A stretch of 64,000 bases of DNA from Candidatus Hamiltonella defensa 5AT (Acyrthosiphon pisum) (GCF_000021705.1 NC_012751.1:992001-1056000), one strand, 5' to 3'; counted from the stretch's first letter, positions 25,393 to 34,436 are shown. The notes: a model not told the origin generated them from the letters alone. Numbers and translations are program-made.

Positions 25393-26433
25393 GGGGTCGT
25401 TTGACGAAAGGGAAATTAAAGTACTATAAGGGCTTCCCCGATTAGTCAACCCCGGTTTTTTCTGTCTGGCTATCTATCACTGAAGTTAAAGGGATAAGAC
25501 TGCGGTACTATAAACGGCCATGATGAATCATTATCGATTCGGACCCTGATGAAAGACGCTCGTAAGATTCTCGTTCGCTAAACGGATAATAATATCCAGT
25601 ACTTTTACAGAAATGCCTCACGGGGGTCTAACCCTTTTACATCAACGCTGACAGTTCAGATAAGATATTTTTACTGCGTCAATTAAATGACTTATTGTAG
25701 AACCTGAAGTCATCACCATAAAACAGGGACGCCCAACATAAACGGGCATTTTTGGCTGCGATTGCCACAGCAGTACGCCAGTAACCTCGGCGGTTGATCA
25801 GCGAACTCACCCACTGACTGAAAGGATCTTGTTTCTTCTCCACACCAATCATGACAGAACGTGCTCCTTGGACAAGCAAGGTGCGTAAGTAGGCATCACC
25901 CGCTTTGGTGATTTTTCCCAGTCTGGATTTTCCCCCACTACTGTACTGTGACGGTGTTAAACCGAGCCAAGCTGCCAACTGACGCCCATTTTTAAAATCA
26001 TGAGCAGTGCCAATTAGCAACCAGCGCACTCGCCGTTGTTGGACCCACCCCTTTGAGTTTCATCAGATTTTGGCTGCGACTATCCTGCTTAGCGATTGTT
26101 GCCAGGATGCGATCATACTCAGCAATTTTCAACTCAATGGCATCAATATGTTCTAGCAGAGTATCGATGCACTGCCGGACCCATCCTGTTAGGTTTTCCC
26201 TGTGCTCTGCAACCAGGCGGCGTAACGATTCCGTACGTTGTGGTGCAATGAAACCAAATTCAGAGACTAATCCACGAAGACGGTTATAAGATGCAGTCCA
26301 CCCTTCAATAAATCCCTGTCGGGTACGGTGCAAGCATTGCATTGACTGTTGTTCTTCATCTTTAACAGGAACAAAACGCATATGTGGCCGACGAACCGCT
26401 TCACAAATCGCCAGCGCATCCGCCGCATCATTC
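25393..26433 (-). repeat. 1,041-bp inverted repeat, left arm (IS110-type element)
   Basis: This arm is the reverse complement of 27964-29004, differing at very few positions (for example one Trp/Arg codon). It contains most of an IS110-family transposase plus 36 bp of a luxR-like fragment at its outer end. Because both arms share that extra 36 bp, they were copied as a unit rather than by two separate insertions. Confidence 0.9.
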
Positions 26434-26703
26434 TTCCCGGCTTTACCTGCTAAGCGATAAGGAGAAACAAATTTAGGCGCCATGAGTCGGACGTTATGAC
26501 CATACCGCGTGAATAATCTTGCCCAGTAATGTGCGCCGGAACAGGCCTCCATGCCGATCGTGCAAGGAGGTAAATTAGCAATTAGCTCTGGCAATGCGGT
26601 TCGAGGCACTTTAGGCTTAACTAGACAGGAATACCATTTTTATCAACACCATGAACAGCAAAGACATTTTTAGCAAGGTCTATCCCAACGGTTGTAATAA
26701 TCA
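25679..26703 (-). pseudogene. IS110-family transposase, frameshifted
   Basis: Starts M-I-I-T-T-V-G-I-D-L-A-K-N-V-F-A-V (DEDD-type RuvC-like D-L-A-K). It then shifts frame at G-I-P-V to L-V-K-P-K-V-P-R, continues with C-T-I-G-M-E-A-C-S-G-A-H-Y-W-A-R and K-N-D-A-A-D-A-L-A-I-C-E-A, and shifts again near 26010 into A-A-W-L-G-L-T-P-S-Q-Y-S-S-G-G-K, the C-terminal serine-containing Tnp_20 domain. Two frameshifts make it inactive unless bypassed. Confidence 0.85.
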
Positions 26704-26798
26704 TAGTCTTCCCCTATATTCGAATTTTGGTTATCTTCCCCATAATGGCACAAAAGTGAGTACAGTAACCTTAATTTAGGGGAAGTCCCTTTCATTCG

Positions 26799-27963
26799 CT
26801 AAGGATTAGGGATTGGCTGTAGCGGTCTGAATTTACCTTTTTCAACATGCCTATGCTGTTTCCATGCGTAGTCCCCGGTCAAATTAATGTGATTCCAGTG
26901 AATCGGTGCAACATGCTTGAATAGCGACTCATCAAACTGGTACCCCTTCGCCCGCATCGCATTGACAGCCCGTTCCAGATAAAACGTATTCCATAAAATG
27001 ATTGATGCAACCACCAGATTAAGTCCGCTTGCACGATGACGCTGTAGTTCATAAGTGCGATCCCTAATTTCACCAAGGCGGTTAAAGCATACCGCACGTG
27101 CCAACGTATTTTTCGATTCTCCCTTATTTAATCCCGCCGTCACCCGTTGCCGTAGGCCTGGGTCAAGCAACCAATCCAGTGAAAAAATGGTGCGCTCGAT
27201 GCGTCCTATTTCACGCAGAGCACGTGCCAGGCCATTCTGGCGTGGATAGCTGGCAAGTTTGCGCAACATGAGAGATGCTGTCACTGTTCCCTGCTTGGTG
27301 GACGTGGCCAGGTGGAGATATTCAGACCATTGCGAGCGAATGATTTTCTGGTTAATGATTTTCTCACCTAAAAAATTCGATAGCGCTGGATAATTTTTTG
27401 GCTCATCAGGCACATACAGATTATTGTCTTTGAGATCCCGTATCCGTGGTGCAAAACGGTAGCCAAGGGGTGGGCACAGCCCAAATATGTGATCGGTAAA
27501 ACCGTTGGTATCGGTATAGTGCTCCTCAATGCGTAGCTCTGATTCGTGATACAGCAAACCATCAAGCACATGTGTTGCATCTCGTATCGTCGAGGTGATG
27601 GCTTTGATGTGATAGGGGGCGTATTGATCTGAAATATGCGTGTAAAAGTTAATCTCAGGATCAGTCCCGTAACGTAAATTGACTTGGCCAGTTTGTCCGC
27701 CACGACCACCAACCTTGAAGTTTTGCCCATCGGATGATGAGGTTTTCCCCTCTCCCCAATGGGCGGCGAATGGTAGCCGGTGCTGGAAATTGACCAGTTC
27801 AGCCAATCCTTTAGAATACGATTCATCACGAACGTGCCAGGCTCGAAGCGTGTCAAGTTTATTAAAGGTAGCTCCCGGACAGGCTTCTGCCATTTTTGCT
27901 AATCCCAGATTGATGGCATCTGCCAGTATAACTGTCAGCAATGATATGCGATCTTTGGGTAAG
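26799..27963 (-). pseudogene. Tn3-family transposase TnpA, C-terminal catalytic part
   Basis: Roughly 390 C-terminal residues of an approximately 1,000-residue TnpA. The three catalytic acidic residues are recognisable: S-S-D-G-Q, then H-Y-T-D-T-N-G-F-T-D-H, then N-T-F-Y-L-E-R-A-V. The N-terminal DNA-binding two-thirds are lost at 27963, exactly where the right inverted-repeat arm begins. With the resolvase at 23872 it documents a former Tn3-type transposon. Confidence 0.88.
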
Positions 27964-29004
27964 GAATGATGCGGCGGATGCGCTGGCGATTTGTGAAGCG
28001 GTTCGTCGGCCACATATGCGTTTTGTTCCTGTTAAAGATGAAGAACAACAGTCAATGCAATGCTTGCACCGTACCCGACAGGGATTTATTGAAGGGCGGA
28101 CTGCATCTTATAACCGTCTTCGTGGATTAGTCTCTGAATTTGGTTTCATTGCACCACAACGTACGGAATCGTTACGCCGCCTGGTTGCAGAGCACAGGGA
28201 AAACCTAACAGGATGGGTCCGGCAGTGCATCGATACTCTGCTAGAACATATTGATGCCATTGAGTTGAAAATTGCTGAGTATGATCGCATCCTGGCAACA
28301 ATCGCTAAGCAGGATAGTCGCAGCCAAAATCTGATGAAACTCAAAGGGGTGGGTCCAACAACGGCGAGTGCGCTGGTTGCTAATTGGCACTGCTCATGAT
28401 TTTAAAAATGGGCGTCAGTTGGCAGCTTGGCTCGGTTTAACACCGTCACAGTACAGTAGTGGGGGAAAATCCAGACTGGGAAAAATCACCAAAGCGGGTG
28501 ATGCCTACTTACGCACCTTGCTTGTCCAAGGAGCACGTTCTGTCATGATTGGTGTGGAGAAGAAACAAGATCCTTTCAGTCAGTGGGTGAGTTCGCTGAT
28601 CAACCGCCGAGGTTACTGGCGTACTGCTGTGGCAATCGCAGCCAAAAATGCCCGTTTATGTTGGGCGTCCCTGTTTTATGGTGATGACTTCAGGTTCTAC
28701 AATAAGTCATTTAATTGACGCAGTAAAAATATCTTATCTGAACTGTCAGCGTTGATGTAAAAGGGTTAGACCCCCGTGAGGCATTTCTGTAAAAGTACTG
28801 GATATTATTATCCGTTTAGCGAACGAGAATCTTACGAGCGTCTTTCATCAGGGTCCGAATCGATAATGATTCATCATGGCCGTTTATAGTACCGCAGTCT
28901 TATCCCTTTAACTTCAGTGATAGATAGCCAGACAGAAAAAACCGGGGTTGACTAATCGGGGAAGCCCTTATAGTACTTTAATTTCCCTTTCGTCAAACGA
29001 CCCC
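27964..29004 (+). repeat. 1,041-bp inverted repeat, right arm (IS110-type element)
   Basis: Reverse complement of 25393-26433. It begins within the IS110 transposase (lacking the first ~80 residues) and ends in the 36-bp luxR-like fragment that forms the 3' end of the rep gene. It has cut TnpA at its left edge. Confidence 0.9.
27966..28718 (+). pseudogene. IS110-family transposase, 5'-truncated copy
   Basis: Begins within K-N-D-A-A-D-A-L-A-I-C-E-A and continues to the C-terminal A-A-W-L-G-L-T-P-S-Q-Y domain, with the same frameshift as its mirror copy near 28390. The N-terminal D-L-A-K catalytic segment is absent. Confidence 0.85.
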
Positions 29005-29849
29005 AATGTTTTGGGTGATTTACCCTGGATATCATCGTGTAGTGTTTTTCTTAGTCCGCCGTTTAGATGGGTTTCTGGCGCGATACTGGACGGTGTTTTA
29101 TCGATAGATTGCATGGCTGGCGATTTAGCTAGTTCAGTGACAAGATCCATTTGTTTGTCTAACTCAACCTGAAATATCAGTGTATCGGCAGGGCGACCTC
29201 GTTTTTCAATAGATAACTTCATATTGCTATAGGTGTTTAAATCGTTTGTAACTGGCTTTAGGATCCAGCGATTCAACTCTGCATATAGAGGGTAGTTTTT
29301 TTCAAGCATAAACTTAAATTCCTTGATGCTTATTTCAATATTGCCCCTATGCGTTTTTCTTTGCGAAAGCTCCTTTAGTAGCCATTCATATATTCGCATT
29401 GAGTATTTATTTTCAAATGATTTGACATGTTCGAGATTGTATTTAATGAATTTCTTCAAATGAAATAAAAGCGGTTGAATATATGAGCTAAAAACTAACG
29501 TTACAGTCTGTTCCTCTCTATTGAACTCAGCGTATTCAGTCCAATTGAAAATTCGTTTAGACACAGCTCCTGTAGGATAAATTAATTCAACAGAGCGTCT
29601 AAATAGGTCACTAGTTGCACTGTTCAATCTTCCCCAAGCATTTTCATAACTTAAGCCCATAGTGCGAGCATATTCAGAGCATGAGAACTTAACTGTTAAT
29701 TCATCCCGTGTAGGATGTTCAATCGTAGGGTTCAATTTAGCAACGCAAAACAAAATTAGCTTAGTCTCATGCTCTGTTAGATCATAACGGCTTACTGCCA
29801 ACTCATTCGCTTTAAATACGACCAACTCTGACATTGCTACCACCATCAT
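28968..29849 (-). CDS. Rep_3-family plasmid replication initiator with chimeric C-terminus
   Basis: A 293-residue Rep_3 initiator: V-F-K-A-N-E-L-A-V-S-R-Y-D-L-T-E-H-E-T-K-L-I-L-F, then winged-helix segments (F-E-N-K-Y-S-M-R-I-Y-E-W-L-L-K-E, L-Y-A-E-L-N-R-W-I-L-K-P-V). It would bind the iterons at 29929-29998 and start replication. The last ~20 residues (I-Q-G-K-S-P-K-T-L-G-S-F-D-E-R-E-I-K-V-L) are not Rep: they match the linker/HTH junction of the window's PAS-LuxR proteins, joined by 28 bp identical to 34973-35000. The core is intact, so activity may survive. An alternative start is M at 29834, outside the hairpin. Confidence 0.85.
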   Translation of the reverse strand: MMVVAMSELVVFKANELAVSRYDLTEHETKLILFCVAKLNPTIEHPTRDELTVKFSCSEYARTMGLSYENAWGRLNSATSDLFRRSVELIYPTGAVSKRIFNWTEYAEFNREEQTVTLVFSSYIQPLLFHLKKFIKYNLEHVKSFENKYSMRIYEWLLKELSQRKTHRGNIEISIKEFKFMLEKNYPLYAELNRWILKPVTNDLNTYSNMKLSIEKRGRPADTLIFQVELDKQMDLVTELAKSPAMQSIDKTPSSIAPETHLNGGLRKTLHDDIQGKSPKTLGSFDEREIKVL

Positions 29850-29912
29850 GTAGTAATTTAAATCGCTACACTAATCATATTAATGTAGCGATTTAAATTA
29901 CTACATGATGGT
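29842..29912. promoter_or_regulatory. Perfect 29-bp inverted repeat over the rep start
   Basis: Arms 29842-29870 and 29884-29912 are exact complements (beginning ACCATCATGTAGTAATTTAA) separated by 13 bp. The left arm covers the rep start codon. It contains the CTACAT core found in the adjacent iterons, so it is a likely Rep autoregulatory operator, or forms an mRNA hairpin that hides the start. Confidence 0.8.
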
Positions 29913-29928
29913 GTTGGGTTGTGGATAT

Positions 29929-29998
29929 CCTAATTTTTCCTACATTTTTCTGGGCTCATACCTAATTTTTGCTACATCAAACCTAATTTTCCCTACAT
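29929..29998. other. Iteron array, probable oriV
   Basis: Three 17-bp repeats with consensus CCTAATTTTNCCTACAT occur at 29929, 29961 and 29982. A degenerate fourth lies near 30003. They lie directly upstream of the Rep_3 gene, the usual position for Rep-binding iterons in theta-replicating plasmids, and are followed by an AT-rich stretch and a GTGGATAAC DnaA-box-like sequence near 30092. Confidence 0.8.
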
Positions 29999-30019
29999 TT
30001 ATCGCTATTTTTTCCTATG

Positions 30020-30422
30020 AAAAACAGAAGGTTAAAATCACTAGAATAAAGAGAGAATAAAAAAGATAAAAAAGAATAGATCCCAGCCCTGTGGATAACT
30101 GAACCTCTGAGTCAGTGATTCAGTATGATAAAAGGATGTCGCAAACGTCGTTTGCTCCGCTCAAAACAGACCTTAAACCCCAAAACACTGAGATAGCTTC
30201 CTCGCAAGCTCGGGAAACTCGCTGAACATTCCTTTTGTCTCCGACCATCAGGCTACTGAATCGCTGTCATGTCCGTAAAACTCAGTTCGCTTCGCTCACG
30301 GCTTTGGCAGGAAATGGGGTTAAATGGCGCTACAGGCGCTTTTTCCTGACTACAGAGTGGATTCACCACTGAAACAAGAAAAACCCGTTACGGGCTTCTC
30401 ATGGCGTTTTATGGCTGTTCTG
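30020..30422. other. Plasmid origin-flanking region without gene
   Basis: Begins AT-rich (a potential unwinding element) and continues with GC-richer sequence lacking a supported reading frame. It probably completes the replication origin and contains decayed plasmid backbone. Confidence 0.35.
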
Positions 30423-30653
30423 TTATGCAGAGCCGTCTGAGTTTTTCCTATTGAGCAGTTCCTGCCCCCTGATTTTCCAGTCTAACCACTTCGGATTGTC
30501 CCGTGACAGTTCATTCAGGCTCGCCAGCGCACCCAGCGGGGCAGCTGCATCATCCACCGGTTTACCCCTCTTACCGTCAACCAGAACGGTGTTTTTGGTT
30601 CCGTTACTCCTCAAACCCCGATTTTGGCTATTCTTTCGAGTACGCCGCAGCAT
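30423..30653 (-). CDS. Hypothetical small plasmid protein
   Basis: A 76-residue basic protein (R-R-T-R-K-N-S-Q-N-R, A-A-A-P-L-G-A-L-A-S-L, N-P-K-W-L-D-W-K-I-R-G-Q-E-L). The conserved-looking C-terminal W-L-D-W and higher GC than its surroundings suggest a real or recently real gene. I do not recognise the family. Confidence 0.35.
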   Translation of the reverse strand: MLRRTRKNSQNRGLRSNGTKNTVLVDGKRGKPVDDAAAPLGALASLNELSRDNPKWLDWKIRGQELLNRKNSDGSA

Positions 30654-30670
30654 CTCCCTGCCCTCCCTTC

Positions 30671-30695
30671 AAGCCCGGTTAAACCGGGCTTTTTC
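30671..30695 (+). terminator. Rho-independent terminator
   Basis: A perfect stem AAGCCCGGTT/AACCGGGCTT is followed by TTTT. It would end rightward transcripts arriving from the left, just before the antitoxin gene at 30729. Confidence 0.7.
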
Positions 30696-30728
30696 ATAGG
30701 CGACCGTTCCGTTTTCGCCAGGGCCTGA

Positions 30729-30929
30729 ATGGCGTTCACCGTTTCAGCCGAGGCATCCGGCCGCCATCGCCCCGCCGCTCAAATCATCCGTGATCTGATG
30801 CGCCTTTACATCGCATACAGAGAAACCCCTAATGCACTTACCGCCGAGACGATTCTCAAGGGTAAGCAAGGTGAAGATGTGTTTCACGCTTCCAGCCCAT
30901 CCGACTTGTTTAAGCAGTTGGGAATCTGA
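30729..30929 (+). CDS. RelB/DinJ-type antitoxin
   Basis: A 66-residue protein with R-H-R-P-A-A-Q-I-I-R-D-L-M-R-L-Y-I, a ribbon-helix-helix segment, and the C-terminal tail G-K-Q-G-E-D-V-F-H-A-S-S-P-S-D-L-F-K-Q-L-G-I, typical of DinJ/RelB proteins that wrap YafQ/RelE toxins. Its stop overlaps the start of a YafQ fragment (TGATG at 30927-30931). The antitoxin appears complete or nearly so, but the toxin is truncated. Confidence 0.7.
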   Translation: MAFTVSAEASGRHRPAAQIIRDLMRLYIAYRETPNALTAETILKGKQGEDVFHASSPSDLFKQLGI

Positions 30930-30991
30930 TGCGTTTGGCGATCTATTCCGGTCAGTTCAAGCGCGACGTGAAGCTGGCCGAGAATTTGAGC
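30929..30991 (+). pseudogene. YafQ-like toxin, N-terminal fragment
   Basis: Only M-R-L-A-I-Y-S-G-Q-F-K-R-D-V-K-L-A-E-N-L followed by a stop remains. The Y-S-G-Q-F-K-R-D-V-K-L-A segment is the conserved YafQ N-terminus. The rest has been replaced by the sequence of the reverse-strand gene at 30957-31232. Confidence 0.75.
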
Positions 30992-31232
30992 ATATGAAAA
31001 TAGGCTCACGTAACACACTAAAAACCAATGATGCTGCAGGATTCTTGCCTTGAAGCGCTCTTAAATTTTTCTCTGCCTGTCGTGACATCATGTAATAACC
31101 ACCAACAACCCTATTCTTAGTAGTAGAAGCTAGTAGTCTTTCTTCTTGCAACGTATCAACTGTATTGCTAAGCAAGGCACGGGTTTGGGTTAGTTCTTGT
31201 TGTAATTTTTTTACCTGTTCTTTGCTGTCCAT
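30957..31232 (-). CDS. Hypothetical coiled-coil protein
   Basis: A 91-residue frame starting M-D-S-K-E-Q-V-K-K-L-Q-Q-E-L-T-Q-T-R-A-L-L, with a heptad-like N-terminal half and G-G-Y-Y-M-M-S-R-Q-A-E-K-N-L. The last residues run antisense into the YafQ fragment, so its 3' end is probably chimeric. Function unknown. Confidence 0.35.
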   Translation of the reverse strand: MDSKEQVKKLQQELTQTRALLSNTVDTLQEERLLASTTKNRVVGGYYMMSRQAEKNLRALQGKNPAASLVFSVLREPIFICSNSRPASRRA

Positions 31233-31655
31233 TCGCTGACCTCAAATTTTATCCAACTGATACATCATGGCATAGCTCTATGCCAAATATGGCATCTATA
31301 TCGACAAATATTGTTCTAAAACAAGACATATAAAAAATATATAAATCAATTACTTGTATTTTTTTATATAATTCTATTTCTATTAAAGGACTTTTAACCA
31401 CTTTAACCATCGCAATACAACCAAGATTTTTTTAACTCTTTCTGACTTATCATTGTTATTTAATCGAACCTAAAACCAAGAATTTCTATTCACCATCAGA
31501 GTGACCCAGTTTCTCTGTAATTTCAGATGATATTCCGCTTCCTCGAACGGCCTCCGCTTCGCGAAGGCCGTTCTTGCGGCGAGCGTTACCTGCTTTTTTA
31601 AAACCAATTTTTAAAGTCTTTTAAAATCTTTTAAATTTTTGCGTCTTGACGCAAG
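31233..31655. other. Spacer upstream of the mobilisation region
   Basis: No gene is supported. A GC-rich hairpin (GGCCTCCGCTTCGCGAAGGCC) occurs near 31547-31568, and an unusual T/A tandem (TTTTAAAGTCTTTTAAAATCTTTTAAA) near 31608-31635. Confidence 0.4.
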
Positions 31656-31659
31656 TTTT

Positions 31660-31905
31660 GGTGCCCTAGGCTTTTAAGGGACGGAATTTTGTCAATGCGG
31701 GCGAAGCACCCGTTAGGGTTTGGCATTGACAAAACGGAAACCCGATTACCCTTTCAAAAGGGTATGGCCTCCCTTCGGGAAACCATACCCATGTTAAGCG
31801 GGGTTTGAATTTTGGGGGTCCAGGGGGCAGCGCCCTCTGGCAAGCCCCGATGTTGCTACGGCTCGCTTCGCTCCCCCCAGCAACATCGGGTAGCCTTGTT
31901 AAATT
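31660..31905. other. Candidate oriT of the ColE1-type mobilisation module
   Basis: Directly upstream of mobC lie nested inverted repeats: TTTTGTCAATGC/GCATTGACAAAA (about 31688-31734), GGGTATGG/CCATACCC, and GATGTTGC/GCAACATC with a long GC-rich loop. Such clustered hairpins before mobC are typical of oriT regions of ColE1-superfamily plasmids. The nick site was not assigned. Confidence 0.55.
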
Positions 31906-31939
31906 AGCTAAATCAAAAAATTTAAGTTAAATTTTATTC

Positions 31940-32239
31940 ATGGAAAAGAAAAATAACATGTTACGTTTCAGGTTTTCTGATACGGAGTGGGAGCGGCTTC
32001 AGCAACTTTCAAAATCGACAGAAATGTCGATGTCTGAACTTGTTCGCAATCATTTAAATAAAGTCAGAGTGAGGAATCGAACTGATGAGAAAAAGCGAGT
32101 AGCTATGCTTAATCGAATCAATGCCAACTTAAACATGATTGCGCGTTGGGTAAATACACACAAAGAGGCAGCATCAGCGATTGAAGTAGTATCCCACCTA
32201 ATCGCCATCGAACAAGAAATAAGGGAAATAAGTGAATGA
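31940..32239 (+). CDS. mobC: MobC relaxosome accessory protein
   Basis: A 99-residue protein with a ribbon-helix-helix N-terminus (L-R-F-R-F-S-D-T-E-W-E-R-L-Q-Q-L, M-S-E-L-V-R-N-H-L-N-K-V) and the MobC C-terminal pattern L-N-R-I-N-A-N-L-N-M-I-A-R-W-V-N. It binds oriT and aids relaxase nicking. Its stop overlaps the relaxase start (ATGA at 32236-32239), the arrangement of ColE1 mbeC-mbeA. Confidence 0.88.
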   Translation: MEKKNNMLRFRFSDTEWERLQQLSKSTEMSMSELVRNHLNKVRVRNRTDEKKRVAMLNRINANLNMIARWVNTHKEAASAIEVVSHLIAIEQEIREISE

Positions 32240-32971
32240 TTGTAGGATTCTCTCGATACGGAAAAGGGGGCGGTAAAGCGCCGATTGATTATCTAACGGC
32301 CTAGGATCGCTTGGGACGGGAGAATGCGAAACCTGTGACGCTGAGAGGTGATGCAGAGCTAACTTGTCAGCTGATTGATTCGCTTGAATTTGAATATAAA
32401 TACACCAGTGGAGTATTGTCATTTGCGCCAAATGAGCAAATAACATCAAAGCAGGAAGAAGAAATTATAAACAGATTTGAGCAGGTAGCTTTCGCAGGAT
32501 TGCAGCCCGACCAATACAATATTTTATGGGTTAAACACACTCATGCAGGACATCATGAACTGCATTTTGTAACACCAAGAGTTGAGCTGAGCACTGGTAA
32601 AAGTTTAAATATTAGGCCTCCTGGAAAGCTTGTACAGAAACATTTTGATGACTTTCGTAGTGAAATAAACGCAAAGTATGGGCTTGCTGATCCAACTGAT
32701 CCAAATCGCACCAGAAATATGAAGACGCCAGACCATACCCTTAAAATCGCCGCAGAAACTATCAGGAACGGCGATAAACCTTTAGGTGATGTTCACGTAA
32801 TGATTGATACGATCATGTCTCAGAGAGCCATACAGGGACTCATAGGTTGTCATGAGGATCTGGTAACTCAAGTGAAAGAGTTGGGGTTTGAAATACCTCG
32901 TACTGGAAGTGATTACATCACCGTTTGTGAACCAGAAAGTGGCAAACGCTGGAGATTAAAGGGGGCACTGT

Positions 32972-33235
32972 ATGCAAGAGACTACAGCGTTAGCCGAACG
33001 ATTGAAAAATCAGATAGCGCAAGAGAACGAGACTATTCAAAACCTGACAAGGCAGCAGCTCAACGATTTACGCAACGCCTTGAAGGTCATATTACAGCAA
33101 GAGCTGAATACCATCAAAACCGATATCCGCAACCAGAACGAAAGTATGGGATGGAAAGTATTCAGAAGCCGAATACTCTGGCCGTTGATCATCGGATTGA
33201 GCCTCTCCTGGGTATCTTCAGCGGCAGTTGGCTAA
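32972..33235 (+). CDS. mobB: MobB-like protein overprinted on mobA
   Basis: An 87-residue protein in a second frame inside mobA: a helical N-terminus (A-E-R-L-K-N-Q-I-A-Q-E-N-E-T-I-Q-N-L) and a C-terminal transmembrane segment (W-P-L-I-I-G-L-S-L-S-W-V). ColE1 mbeB is likewise nested in mbeA and encodes a membrane-associated mobilisation protein. It remains open although mobA is broken. Confidence 0.7.
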   Translation: MQETTALAERLKNQIAQENETIQNLTRQQLNDLRNALKVILQQELNTIKTDIRNQNESMGWKVFRSRILWPLIIGLSLSWVSSAAVG

Positions 33236-33417
33236 CCATGAGTTATTACGGAGAGCAGATAATTCAAATGCAGGGGTCAGCCAAGAAATTGGATCGAGAA
33301 GGCGCAAAGATTCAATTCAGTCAGTGTGGGGAGGATCGGACGCTATGCATTCGGATAAACAAGAAAAAAGGGGTATTCGGCGAGAAAAGCGATTGGATGA
33401 TACCGGAGGGATATTAA

Positions 33418-33630
33418 GTGACGGAACTAGAAAATCACTTGTTGAATGGATTATTAAATCTGGAGCGGAAATTTACGAATCAACAGAAAGTCTTAAGCGA
33501 AGCGCAAAACGAGTTGCAGAAGATGTTAGCAATTACCTCAGCAGAGAACACCCAATTACAGAAGCAAGTAAACAACTTAAGCAATCAACTGATGGAATTG
33601 AGCAAGCTCTACAAAACGAACAGACGCTGA
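33418..33630 (+). CDS. mobD: MobD-like protein overprinted on mobA
   Basis: A 70-residue coiled-coil protein starting at GTG: M-T-E-L-E-N-H-L-L-N-G-L-L-N-L, then N-E-L-Q-K-M-L and L-Q-K-Q-V-N-N-L-S-N-Q-L. This pattern is shared with MbeD of ColE1, which is nested in the 3' part of mbeA and involved in entry exclusion or mobilisation. It overlaps the relaxase C-terminal frame. Confidence 0.72.
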   Translation: MTELENHLLNGLLNLERKFTNQQKVLSEAQNELQKMLAITSAENTQLQKQVNNLSNQLMELSKLYKTNRR

Positions 33631-33745
33631 ATTCAGCTATTCGTCACCAACAGGAACAGGCACGAGCTAAGAAGCACGCACCATACTATGGCATGAGTTT
33701 TTGACATTAAAAATTAATACGGCGTTTTGAAACAGCGAGGAAGAT

Positions 33746-34177
33746 ATGACAACCCATTATGACAGTGATTTTTACGGTTGGAGCCAAGAGCAAGCAGATT
33801 TGCTCCGTGCCCGGAATTTCAATGAGTTAGATACAGAAAATTTACTGGAGGAGATAGAAGCAATGGGGCGGAGTGAACAAAGAGGGCTTGAATCACGTCT
33901 CCAAGTGTTATTTATTCATCTTCTCAAGTTTCAGTATCAGTCAGAATGCCAGAGCAGGAGCTGGAAACTCACCATTGAAGAGCAGCGTCGGAAATCGATG
34001 AGAGTGCTTTCCAATAACCCAAGCCTCAAAAATAAGCTGACGTTAATCATTGAAGAAGCTTATGGCGATGCTGTGATTGGTGCCGAGCGCGAAACCAACA
34101 TCAAGCGTGCAGTATTTCCTAAGTCTTGCCCGTGGACGTTTGACGAGATTATGGATAATAATTTTTACCCTGATTGA
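33746..34177 (+). CDS. DUF29 family protein
   Basis: A 143-residue protein with D-S-D-F-Y-G-W-S-Q-E-Q-A-D-L-L-R, L-D-T-E-N-L-L-E-E-I-E-A-M-G-R-S-E, L-F-I-H-L-L-K-F-Q-Y-Q and C-P-W-T-F-D-E-I-M-D. These are the hallmarks of DUF29, a small helical protein family of unknown function common on plasmids and in mobile clusters. ATG at 33746 follows AGGAAG. It appears intact. Confidence 0.88.
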   Translation: MTTHYDSDFYGWSQEQADLLRARNFNELDTENLLEEIEAMGRSEQRGLESRLQVLFIHLLKFQYQSECQSRSWKLTIEEQRRKSMRVLSNNPSLKNKLTLIIEEAYGDAVIGAERETNIKRAVFPKSCPWTFDEIMDNNFYPD

Positions 34178-34227
34178 CAGCCTCTTTCGTACCTTTGTTG
34201 GGATAGACCCAATTTAAAGCGTATCAA

Positions 34228-34436
34228 TTTTTTTTTACTCCAATGAGGGTAATCCGCGTGAACCTGCACATATTCATATCAGAAATGCAGAAAATGAAGC
34301 AAAATTTTGGTTAATTCCACGAGTTCAACTCGCCCGTAACGATGGCTTCAACGTCCGTGAATTAAAAGAGATTCATCTTGTCATAGAAAAACATAAAATA
34401 TTATTAGAGGAGGCGTGGAATGAGTATTTCAGCTAA
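34228..34436 (+). pseudogene. DUF4160 protein, 5' end frameshifted or lost
   Basis: The frame F-F-Y-S-N-E-G-N-P-R-E-P-A-H-I-H-I-R, A-K-F-W-L-I-P-R-V-Q-L-A, L-K-E-I-H-L-V-I-E-K is DUF4160. No start codon is in frame: the nine-T run at 34228-34236 would need one more T to connect to an upstream Y-Q-F-F-F-Y start. The 3' end overlaps the DUF2442 gene by 17 bp. DUF4160 and DUF2442 form a frequent toxin-antitoxin-like pair. Confidence 0.75.

Larger units (their letters stand above)
32236..33704 (+). pseudogene. mobA: ColE1-type relaxase MobA, with amber codon and frameshift
   Basis: Starts M-I-V-G-F-S-R-Y-G-K-G-G-G-K-A-P-I-D-Y-L, then an in-frame TAG at 32302 interrupts codon 23. The frame resumes (L-G-R-E-N-A-K-P) with Y-T-S-G-V-L-S-F-A, N-I-L-W-V-K-H-T-H-A-G-H-H-E-L-H-F-V-T-P. 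After about 33230 homology moves to another frame that runs to 33704 (K-S-L-V-E-W-I-I-K-S-G-A-E, Q-S-T-D-G-I-E-Q-A-L). The joined length fits MbeA-type relaxases. It would nick oriT, but the two lesions block normal synthesis. mobB and mobD are overprinted within it. Confidence 0.82.

Noticed and set aside
30107..30420. Possible second gene between oriV and 30423
   Set aside because: GC-richer sequence but all frames are broken by stops and none resembles a known protein.
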